This document shows, piece after piece, positions 54,790-64,000 of a stretch of 64,000 bases of DNA. Position numbers and translations under genes: made by a program. The stretch spans positions 162,693,025 to 162,757,024 of the forward strand of contig BTPG01000004.1 of NCBI GenBank assembly GCA_036245525.1. Reading direction: 5' to 3'. This stretch comes from Semisulcospira habei (lineage: Eukaryota > Mollusca > Gastropoda > Semisulcospiridae). A model generated the notes under the pieces. It did no database searches and had not been told where the DNA came from. It saw nothing but the letters and a program-made list of their open reading frames with translations. Each line of letters starts with the position of its first letter. The stretch's first letter is position 1.

Positions 54790-55216
54790 ACAATGACCCA
54801 TAGGTTTCAGTAGGTAGTGGGCCATTTTTTTCATGTGTTCCTAAAAGGCCCACCCATCCTTTTTTCTTCCCCTCTCCCCCAAGCTCCTGCTTATCCATAT
54901 TTTTGTGGCTGGCAAGAAGATGCCTGCATACACCCGCACCCCACCCCTCTAGCTTTTCAACAAAAAAGAAGATGTTTTTTCTCAAACACTATTCTCAACT
55001 TCAAACCCAAACTTGGCACAGAGATACTTGATGGTAAGGTCTTTTTATGCACAGGGTTTATTTTTGGAGCGCACTCTGCACCATCGGTGCATAATTTCCC
55101 CGAAAGACCCAAAACATTTTGAGGTGAGGGGTCAATGACCCATAGGTTTCTGTAGGCAATAGGCCCTTTTTTTTTCATGTGCTTCTAAAGGCCCATCCTT
55201 TTTTCGGCCTTCCCCC

Positions 55217-55252
<36 letters not shown>

Positions 55253-55330
55253 CTGATATTTCTGTGGCTGGCTGGCGAGAAGGTGCCCGCATACACCCCC
55301 ACCCTACCCCCTAGCTTTTCAATATTTCAG
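54790..55330. repeat. Direct duplication, period about 340, with C-run
   Basis: AATGACCCATAGGTTTC, AAAGGCCCA.CCTTTTTT, TTTGTGGCTGGC and GCATACACCC..ACCC..CTAGCTTTTCAA occur in order from 54795 and again from 55134. The second copy contains a C-run of more than 40. A piece of the 10-kb element (CTCAACTTCAAACCCAAACT) lies between. Confidence 0.65.
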
Positions 55331-56338
55331 CAGTTGGTGACAAGGTGTCCACACACTGAGCCCCCTGTGCAGTAAGTGGGAAGGTGCTCTCACACGTTTG
55401 GCCCATCCCATTTAAGAAATGACCCACTGGATTTGTACTCTGCGGGCCAATGACCCATGTGCTTAAATTTTCAGAATGAGCCCTGAGCTGCATGCATGCT
55501 AAGTTGGATGAACCATTGAAAAGGTCAAAGGTTGCAAGCAAATAATGTGTAAAATATCTATTATTTTTAGTTTTTATCCAAATCGTTTTTCTCCCAAAAT
55601 CTTTTCTCCCTCTGGAAAGCAAAGGGTTTAATATAAAAAAGTAAATTGTTATTTTATTTCTTTAAAAACGTTTTTCTCCCAAAATCTTTTCTCTCTAAAT
55701 ATTGGGAGTGAAGGGGGGTGGATGTGGATACGTCAAGAAATACTCTGGCTACCCCTACTTTTCATGATATGCCCACCCCCACCCACCCCCCACCCACCTC
55801 CCCCGCCCACCCCCTGGTTAATACACAGCTGCTAATGTTTATTGTTGTGTATTTCAGTTTTGGGTGAAAACCACATATCATCTGCCGCATTACTCTGCTG
55901 TCAGCAGGATGTGACGAGCAACCATGCCACATACTTATGAGTTCTGAAGAGATGATTTACAGCTTGTGTACAGGTAAGATTTACTAGAGAGCTTCATTGG
56001 GTTTTCATTGAGCGTAACTAATAGGATTGTTTATTGAAAATGAAACACACTGGATTCAAGTTGTTGCTGCAGCAAAAAATGAATCCACCAGTGTTTTAAG
56101 ATCTGGTAAGTAATGAGACAATATCAGTTGAGGTATTTTGCACATGTAAATTTCAGATTTCTTCAAGAAATTTTAATAAAATATTATGAGAAGGCACATC
56201 CGTGCCAGCAGGTACACTGACACTGACAATCATGCTGAAGAGGTCAACTTTGCTACCTGTCCACATGAATCTACCCAACATGTATATACCAGAGAGCATA
56301 CCATAATGCCTTCACCCAGGTGTGAATGAACTCGGTGT
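55331..56338. other. No feature recognised
   Basis: CTCCCAAAATCTTTTCTC occurs twice (about 55590 and 55675); otherwise anonymous. Confidence 0.35.
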
Positions 56339-56344
56339 ACAGTT

Positions 56345-56827
56345 CAGGCATGGGAATTGTCCGCGAAATCCGCGAATTCCGCGGGGGAAAAAAATCGTCC
56401 GCGAAATTAAAAAGGCGTTTCCGCGAAAAACTATTGTGGGTAGCAAAACAAGCAAAGCACCGGTTTTATTCCGCGGCAGGTCACGGACGCGGCAGGCTGT
56501 GTCCGTGGCTTGCCTGAGTGCGCGCAGTAAACTCAGAACTTAGGCGGGCAGACCCAAGGTCGGCGCCCAAAAGTAAGGAAGGTCCGCCGCCTAGCCCCCC
56601 CCCCCCCCCCCCCCCCGCTCCCCCCACTGATTTTCCGGCGCTCAGAAGTAAAGAAGTAAGGAAGGTCCGCCGCCTACCCCCCGCCCCCCCCCCCCCCCCC
56701 CCCCCCGCCTCCCCTCGCACTGTTTGATTTTTCGGCCCTCGCGGAAACAAGAAAGGCCTTTTGTATCATTGTATCAGGTTCAAGGTCCCGTTTCAGATAA
56801 TTTTTGCTTGGGCAATTACCATGCCTG
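56345..56827. mobile_element. Non-autonomous DNA element, TIR CAGGCATGG, 6-bp TSD
   Basis: CAGGCATGGGAATTG (56345) is mirrored by CAATTACCATGCCTG (56827), and ACAGTT flanks both sides (56339-56344 and 56828-56833). The interior has CCGCGAAAT-type repeats and two GGAAGGTCCGCCGCCTA units, each followed by a C-run. No transposase. Confidence 0.75.
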
Positions 56828-56833
56828 ACAGTT

Positions 56834-59240
56834 GTGCTACATCTGTTCAGAGTGTTTAGTTGGATGGAGTCAAGCCTGTGTCGATTAATACTTGGTGGAA
56901 GTTATGTTTTGTGGATTCACACTGAGTATTTTACATCAAAATAAGAGCAAAATCACAGCATCACAAAACTGTTGATTCATGCCTGTGACAGTGGATTTAT
57001 GTCAGGTAGATGCGAGCTGGGCAGATCTATGCCTAAATATAGCAAGGCTGATCCTTTCAGTAGCACTAGCTTGTTATGTCAAACCTTATAAATAGTGTGC
57101 ATGCTGCAGATATTGACACAGAATATGCATCGTGTAGAGTGTGTTATTAGGGAGGCCTGTCACGTTGCGTATGTCACACATCAGACATAACACACTCAGT
57201 GGCTGTGTGTTATGAGTTCCTATATTTTCCTACATTTCAGTCAAATCACACTTATAACTTGTTCACTTGTACACGTGCCACAGAAAAAGTAAGTGTATAA
57301 TGTGCCAATGGTCGTCCGACTGTCATGCATGGTAAATTTTAACCTTGGCATTTTCTCAAACACTATTCATTGACTTCATTGCTAGGCCATTGGCCCAAAT
57401 TTTAAAAAAGTTGGCCCAGTGATACTTTGGGCAAGACATTTCTCAACATGCCAATGTTAGTGACCTCTCTTGAAGTTCAAGGTAACAGATAATCAGAAAA
57501 TAGTTAATCCAAAATTATTTTGTGGTTCACGTGTGATAGCAACAGTTAGTCTACAACAGTTAGTACTGGACTAGTGGCTGTCCATCTGTTGTCTGAGTTC
57601 TGTCGTCCGTAGTAAAACTAAAACGTTGACATTTTCTTGGAGACTATTCAAGCCGCAGTCCATGCATTACTTTCATTTTTTGTACTCTGTAGGCAAAACC
57701 TATGCACCGATTTGACAATGTTAGAGTGAGATTATGTAAAGTCAATCAGATGTTGGTCAGTGAAGAATGAGGGGTAGGTATGCAGCAGCTGTTTCAGGTG
57801 CTGACTTTGTATTAGAAGTTATGCGTATTATGACATAAGTGCTATCTCTTGACTGAATGCCTTTTTTTCTCTTGGCAGGTGTTGGTGGTGTCTGACAGTG
57901 CAAAGTTACCCAGAGTCTGACAAACACGCGGACTATGTCAAGCACATACAGATCTATGGAGGGATGGATTACAGTCACAGGCATGGGATGATCATTGAGT
58001 AATTCACTAACTGGTCACCTCTTAACCACAGTAGTTGTAAATAGCACCAAGGTAGATCAGATCTGCGAATCCAACGTGCAGATGAGTTAATGTTATTTAG
58101 ATTCTCCTACACTGAAAAATCCTACCTTTGAAGATTCCCAAGACAGATTGTTTCTGATAACCATCAGCCAATTTTTTTAGCCATCGTTAGAAAACAAAAC
58201 AAACAAGCATGTTGTCTACCCCCAACGCCAAGTCAGACGTTCTTTGAAGTCCTGATCTGTCGCATTTTCGATCTTACCTCATGGAATGTGCAACGGGATG
58301 CATCACCCATGAGAGTGACATGAATGCAGCCTCTTTAGAAATTAAAATGTTGGGCAATAACTGAAGGAAATTCCTACTACGGCTTCTATGGGCAATGTTT
58401 TATGTATTTTTGTGTAGGAAACGTTTAAATACCATGACTCGACGATATGTTTGTTTCTCAGATGTGACTTCCCTTTGTGCTATTTACCACTACCCGTGTT
58501 TAGAGGTGACCAACTAGGCAACGATCATCCTGTGCCTGTGTTACAGTGCCTTCATTTCCTATGCGTGATATACTTCGTTAACATCCATATGAACTATAAA
58601 GGAAATCTAACAACAACAGCAAAATAAGAATAGCAAAGCCCTTGTGGCTCGCATGTATGACCAGTCCATATAATTAGTCTGACTTTATGACTTCGGTCTC
58701 TCTGACAGGTCACAGAAATGAAGAAGTGGTTGATATTTCTCCTAGCAAAAGCAATGAATTATAAATTTTTAACTTGTTTGTCACACCCCTGCCCAGCGTG
58801 ATCCTTGGCCTTTGTGAAGGGCTAACTATATTAGTATGCATAGAAAGGTGTTTATCACGAGTTATGTTTGATTGAAAAGTTTGCAAACACACTGATGAAA
58901 ACTAAAGTTCTAAACAAACAAAACATTTGTCACACATTTGACCTTTCCCCGGGTTCATTCACATTAAGTATGTCTGAAAAGAGTTTGGTGAAGCAGGGTT
59001 GATTTTAGCATGCACCCTGCGCTATTAGCATATCATTTTCCAAAATGACCCATAACCTTTTGCGCTTAGGGTCTCCCATTCCCTACCATATCCCCGCTTT
59101 TCAATATTTTGGCGGATGATGAGAAAATACGGGCACATATGATTGTTGGTGAAGGTGCAGGGTTCCAAGCATATCTTACTCTTAGGTTTATTTTGCTCAC
59201 TGGACCAGTTGGCTACATAATTCAGTGTTCCGTTTTTGTT
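56834..59240. other. No gene supported
   Basis: About 57300-57500 and 57595-57660 hold decayed pieces of the 10-kb GTCGTCCGT...AACGTTGACATTTTCT repeat. A pyrimidine tract plus CAG|G near 57880 resembles an acceptor site, but no coding exon follows. Otherwise anonymous. Confidence 0.35.
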
Positions 59241-59320
59241 TGTTTTTTCACAAGCAGGGCAGACATGTGCTGAGGAAGGCTAGTTCTTGTAATGACATTA
59301 AGCAGTGTACTAGCCTACTT
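59241..59320 (+). repeat. SINE-like 3' region
   Basis: TTTTTTCACAAGCAGGGCAG...GACATTAAGCAGTGTAC resembles 63368-63437 (TTTTTTTCACAAGCAGTGCA...GGGACGTTAAGCAATG), a tRNA-SINE-like dispersed end. Confidence 0.5.
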
Positions 59321-61539
59321 TGTTCGCTTCGAGATAACTATGCTCTTTCTCAGCTTTCTCAATGACAAATGATGTCAGTGGAAGTTGACCTTTGATATGA
59401 CCCCAAAAGTAAAAAATGCAGCATTTTATTTTTTAAAACATGACTTGTCTATTAATGTATTTATAGTGAACACGTGAAATATGAAAACAGTAACAATGAA
59501 CATTATCACATGAAAACATAAGCAGTTTGCGTAAACTTTCACCAGATGGAATTCCCTCTACAGTCATGTGCTCATGCAGAGCAGTTTCCTCAGCCCAGAA
59601 GGACTATTTGTTTCCTCAAAAACATTACCGATGACATTACTATTAAGAAACGTGCACTTAGCTTACCATTTCAGCTCAAAACTCCGTTGTGTACCTACAC
59701 GACAGGGGAGGCGACCCAAGTAGCCAGGTACCCTGAGTAGCCTCCCGTACCTCCCCATCCGGTGGCGTGCCGCAGTGGTGTCACACCAGTCTGTTCGCTT
59801 AGCTTTTACCGTGAACGGACGTGTTCAGCCTACAGGTTCTTCGGCTGTGTACGATTGTGAACCGGTCGTACCGGTGGTTTGACTTGGCCGTGCTTGCCTT
59901 GGATTAGCTTCGTTCTCTTCGAGTGTGCAGTCTGAGAAAGTTATTTGCGACAGTCTTGTGTTCAGTGCTAAAGGATTGGCCGTGTGGGCGCTGGTGTTTC
60001 CTTTGGACAAGACTAACTCGGCAGTGCTCAATCACTTCTGATAGTCTAGCAGCTGCCCTTCATAGACGATCAGCCGTTTACGAGATAGTGATTTTCTAGA
60101 GAGTAACAAAGGTTTGGGTATATCAAAATGAAGTCTAGTATGAATAAAAGCAGTGCGCACTCGTTTTAAACCGCCGGAGGATGGAGACATTTTTCTGTAG
60201 CACATTTTGTTTCCAGTATGGCTGCAGACGAAACCAGGACCTTCGCGGCCATGTTTACAGGGGATCAGTAGTTTACACGGGTCTCATTGTTCCTGTATTC
60301 AGTGGTAGTATGCACTATATGTCACTTAAAAGGATTTCATTTTTTAAAGTAATATTTTCACACTTAGATATATTAAGAGAAGAAACAATTACGAAAACGC
60401 TTGCCTTGAACGCAAAATTAATATCGTTTCGCAACAATAAGGTATCCCAAAATCACGTGATCAAAACATCACGTGACGCCACGACCTCTGCGGACGTGAA
60501 TTTCTGTGTGCCGACGGGTTCTTTTTTATTTGTTCTACATAAGCTTGTTTGTTTAAAAAAAAAAAAGCAAACGTGTCAAGTTGCTGTGTGCATTTTTACG
60601 GCTTGATAAAGGTTTGTCACGTTTATTTCCATTCACTTTACCATCGCTTTGCCCGTTTCATTTCGACAACACAGCACCAAAACAAAACGTAACCCACAAC
60701 ACAAACGCTATCTTCAAAACCTATGCTGCATTCTGTAAAAGAAAAAGAGTGCCACACCACTTGGTTTTAACTGTCATGGCTGAGCAAAGTTTCGGAACTT
60801 GATTAATTATTTTATGCAGCAGTAACATTTATTTTAATCAGTTGCACTGACAAGCTATGTTGTGATGTGCGATCACTGCCAGTGCCAATTTTGCAGTCTC
60901 AGTGATCACTGATGGTACAGTACACTTCACACTGAAAAAAAAATTACACAGTACAATGTGAACACGCTTGGAAGTTCATGCAATGCTTTGTTTAAAATTG
61001 AACCCTATCTTGCTAGCAGTAGCCTACTGCACAAAAGAGGAACTTATTTTGCTGCTGTGTTATTTGCAGTTTGTCTGCATATAGACATTTGCAGTTCGCT
61101 GCAAGGATTCTTAGCAGCTGACATTAGCACTGACATATTGGGATTAAAACGACAAAGAAAACGGAGAAAGGTGACACAGAGATGATTTAATAAATCAGTC
61201 AAGTGATCAAATGAATGAGATATCTATGTTTTATGATAAACAGCTAGTTATGGGAGGGGGGGGGGGGGAAGGAGGCACATACTTTATAATGTACACGTAC
61301 TATTTCTTTCAGTGTTTCCATCACCCATTCATAACACCATTAGACTCGATGAGTTGTCATGTTTTGAGTGGTTTACAAAATACATGTACTTGTTGCTGTT
61401 ACATTATCTTCTTTCTGGTTTTGACATTTCGCTGTAAGATTTACAGTCACATACTTTAAGCGTGTTCCCCCTAACGCACAGAGGTTGACTGTATCATTGA
61501 TATGTGTGTGTAGGTAGCGTTTGGTTTTGTTTGAGGTGG
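59321..61539. other. No gene supported
   Basis: The 141-codon plus-strand frame at 60181-60606 has no recognisable domain and a run of lysines from an A-tract. About 59700-60130 is GC-richer and may be the 5' part of an unidentified mobile element. G-run near 61255. Confidence 0.3.
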
Positions 61540-61990
61540 CAGTTTTGGCCTCACCTTTAAGTTTGGTGACGCTGTGCATGTGGCCACCAGTACTATTTAC
61601 AGAACTGATGACTGCATGTGCAGGCTAGTTCACGGTATCAAAATGTGAACTGGGCAGCCTATTGTTTGAAGTGATCAGTGGTAGCAACATCCATGATGTA
61701 TGTGTGCATTTGGCCTCTGGTACTGTTTACAAAGGTGCTGTTTACAGAACTAGTGGCTGAGTAGGCATATTATTATTAGTACTGTTATTGTTATCAGGTG
61801 TGGCCTTATCTCTAAGTTTTGGTGCCCCTGTGCATGAGGCCAACAGTACTTTTCACAGAACTGATGGCTGCATGTGCAGTGTGGTTAACTGGACACATGA
61901 AATTTGTAGGTGGGCAGCTAAAATACAGGCAGTCAATACAAGCCACTTGCTTAACCTGAAGTCTCTATATTTTACAGTCCACTAATGCCC
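61540..61990. repeat. Direct duplication, period about 250
   Basis: GGCCTCACCTTTAAGTTTGG...GTGCATGTGGCC.CCAGTACT...ACAGAACTGATG.CTGCATG (about 61545-61625) recurs at about 61800-61880. An inverted fragment (GTGGCCACATGCACAGGGGC) is near 62722. Confidence 0.6.
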
Positions 61991-64000
61991 ATCAGTATAC
62001 AATTGTGCATGTCTTTTGTGGGTATTCTGTGGTTTTGTATGTGGGCTGGGGTTGAAAGTGGGGCGGTATGGCACCTATTACCATGTATGTACAAAACCTT
62101 CATTACAAACAAACATAAATTAATAATTTTAATAAATAGTTATTTGGGTTTAACGCCGCGCGGTAGACTACGGCCATCTCATGGCAGTTAAATAAATAAG
62201 ATAAAGTAAGTCAAAGATACCTGGGACATAAGAATGCTAAGTAAAGTATAGATTATGATCATGCACAAATGTACATTGGTGGATGTTCTGCGGTTTTGTG
62301 CGTGTAACTGGATTGGGGTTGGGAGCGAGTGATACTGCACCTATTACCATGTACGTGTATAAGACATAAGACATTTATTCACCAAGTAAAACGTTACAAG
62401 GATTTTTGTGTGGCATGGCGACAGTAAAATATGTCCTCACTTGTAGGGCATTCATCATGTCATACACTTAGTTGGCGATCATCCTATATACAGCACTAAA
62501 AGATAGATAAACACAATATTAAACACAAATCAGTCATATGTCACAAATCATGGAATCACGTTGTTCCGTGCATGGTGATGTATTGAGGACAGCTTCTGGA
62601 AAAAAAATTGCATCTGAATCGAGAGGTTCTGGCTTTAAAAGCACGAAACCGCCGGCCAGAGGGCAGAAGCTCGAAGAGATGATTGGCTGGGTGTGACAGA
62701 TCTGACAGAATAGTACTGGTGGCCACATGCACAGGGGCACCATGGTGTATGTTCTTGAGCTGTATGCTGATGTGTATGTACAAAACCTACATTACAAACA
62801 AACAAAACAAAACAAACAAACAAAATAAATAAATAATTTAAATAAATAAGATAAAGTAAGTCTAAGGTACCTGGGACATATGCATGCTAGGTAAAGGATA
62901 GATTAAAAATTATGAACATACACAGATGTGTATGTCCTTCTTTTGGTAGGTGCTCTGCGGTGTTATGTGTGTATTTAGGTAAGGGTTGGGAGCAGGCAGT
63001 ATGGCACCTATTACCATCTATTTTTTTTTTTTTTAATGTGTATATTTTCTTGTTTGCTGATGCCCCCACCCGGGTCTGCCCTGGGGGACTTGGGTGGGGT
63101 TAGGTACTTTTTAGTTCCCAGGGTCACCCTGGTCAGCCCCACAGGGTGGGTTTCCTTTCTATTCTGGGGCATGTGTTTCTGTCTACCCTTGGTCCATTCA
63201 CCTGTATTTGTCTTTTTAAAACTCTCCCAACTGTCTGCACTGCCTGTAGCTCTTGATGTTGGATGTGTGTTGCTAGACAGTCTTAGCTTTATTTAGGCCC
63301 CATGTTGTAGGTTTATTTAACGTATTTGACCGGCTGGCGACATACATTCAATTTTCTGTTTAGTTTTTTTTTTCACAAGCAGTGCAGGCACGTCCTGAGA
63401 AAGCCTTGTTGCTGTCGGGACGTTAAGCAATGTACAATCAATCAATCATTGTTTGCTGATGTGTATGTACAAAACCTTCATTACAAGCAAACAAAATAAA
63501 TAAATAATTTAAATATATACTTATTTGGGTTTAATGTCGAGCAGGCGACCAATGCCATCTCATGGCGGTTAAATAAAAAAGATAAAGTAAGTCAAGATAC
63601 CTGGGACATATGAATGCTCAGTAAAGGATAGATTATGAACATGCACAGATGTAAGTGTCGTTTGGTGGGTGTTCTCTGGTTGTGGGTTGGGATTGGGCAG
63701 TATTACCATATTATATGTGTATGTGAACATCAGCATATGAACAAAACCTACTTTTCAAACAAATAAAAATAAATAATAAATTTAAATAACTAGGACATAT
63801 GAATACCAAGTAAAGGATATATTATGAACATGCACAGATGTTTGTTCTGTGGTTTTGTATGTGGGGTGGGGAGCGGGTGGTATGCACCTATTACCATATG
63901 TGTACATGTTATGTTCACATCATATATTTGTATATGTATCTCATCTTGTATGCTGATGTCCCCCACCCAGGTCTACCCTGGGGGACATGGGCGGGGTTAA
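61991..64000. repeat. Imperfect repeats of a 250-600-bp block to the window end
   Basis: AAGATAAAGTAAGTC, ATACCTGGGACATA, AGGATAGATTATGAACATGC, GGTTTTGT.TGTGG and GGCACCTATTACCAT recur in order near 62200-62355, 62848-63020, 63580-63710 and (shortened) 63790-63895. CCCCACCC.GGTCT.CCCTG is found near 63063 and 63962. TTATTTGGGTTTAA SINE-like ends lie within. No gene. Confidence 0.6.

Noticed and set aside
57870..57990. Splice acceptor and exon
   Set aside because: A pyrimidine tract and CAG are present, but the following frame is short and unlike any protein I know.
60181..60606. 141-codon frame as a gene
   Set aside because: No recognisable domain, a lysine run from an A-tract and no supporting context.

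Overview
The window looks like repeat-dense nuclear DNA of a marine invertebrate, most likely a mollusc (inference). The reasons are very long CA/TG and GA microsatellites, Maverick/Polinton genes, Gypsy, CR1/L2-like, Penelope, Tc1 and Harbinger relics, and many TTAA-flanked palindromic MITEs. No rRNA, tRNA or CRISPR was seen, and no intact host gene beyond one possible first exon (34572-34784, minus).

Region 1 (1-4.4 kb) is one end of a Maverick/Polinton-type giant DNA transposon: five intact, tightly packed frames (a 5'-cut membrane protein, a capsid-like candidate on the minus strand, a penton-like candidate, an unknown protein and a glycine-rich membrane protein). Four of the five starts are preceded by a TATAAAAA-like motif almost touching the ATG. 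A 17-codon frame with a PSAPPEY motif follows. Polymerase, integrase, ATPase and protease genes, if present, lie left of the window. Region 2 (4.4-13.2 kb) holds MITEs, an internally deleted Harbinger-type element with half a MADF domain, and tandem-repeat elements.

Region 3 (13.2-28.8 kb) is nested. An older repeat copy was hit by a gag-only LTR retrotransposon (13201-18821, TSD CCAAG, LTRs nearly identical) and by a 9.9-kb array of about 26 almost identical 375-bp units (18890-28771). The array is flanked by a perfect 13-bp direct repeat, and its end distal to the conserved terminus is inverted (junction at 27832). Two short pieces elsewhere (6126-6206 and 33299-33355, the second later duplicated) end at exactly the same terminus, GGTTTGTG, and have their own 10-13-bp direct repeats. 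A constant 3' end, variable 5' truncation, target duplications and a 5' inversion with microhomology are the marks of target-primed reverse transcription with twin priming. I infer that the 375-bp sequence is a retroposon that can insert as a long multimer, perhaps from a rolling-circle or satellite transcript. This is the best candidate for an undescribed system. No canonical hammerhead core was found.

Region 4 (28.8-52 kb) contains a broken Tc1 transposase, fold-back palindromes, LINE and Penelope relics, a TTAA-MITE cluster and a 55-bp minisatellite whose unit begins with a MITE-like end. Region 5 (52-64 kb) is mostly anonymous sequence with C-runs, one 6-bp-TSD element and diffuse repeats.

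Coordinates of repeats were read by eye and are approximate unless a terminal repeat or TSD is quoted.
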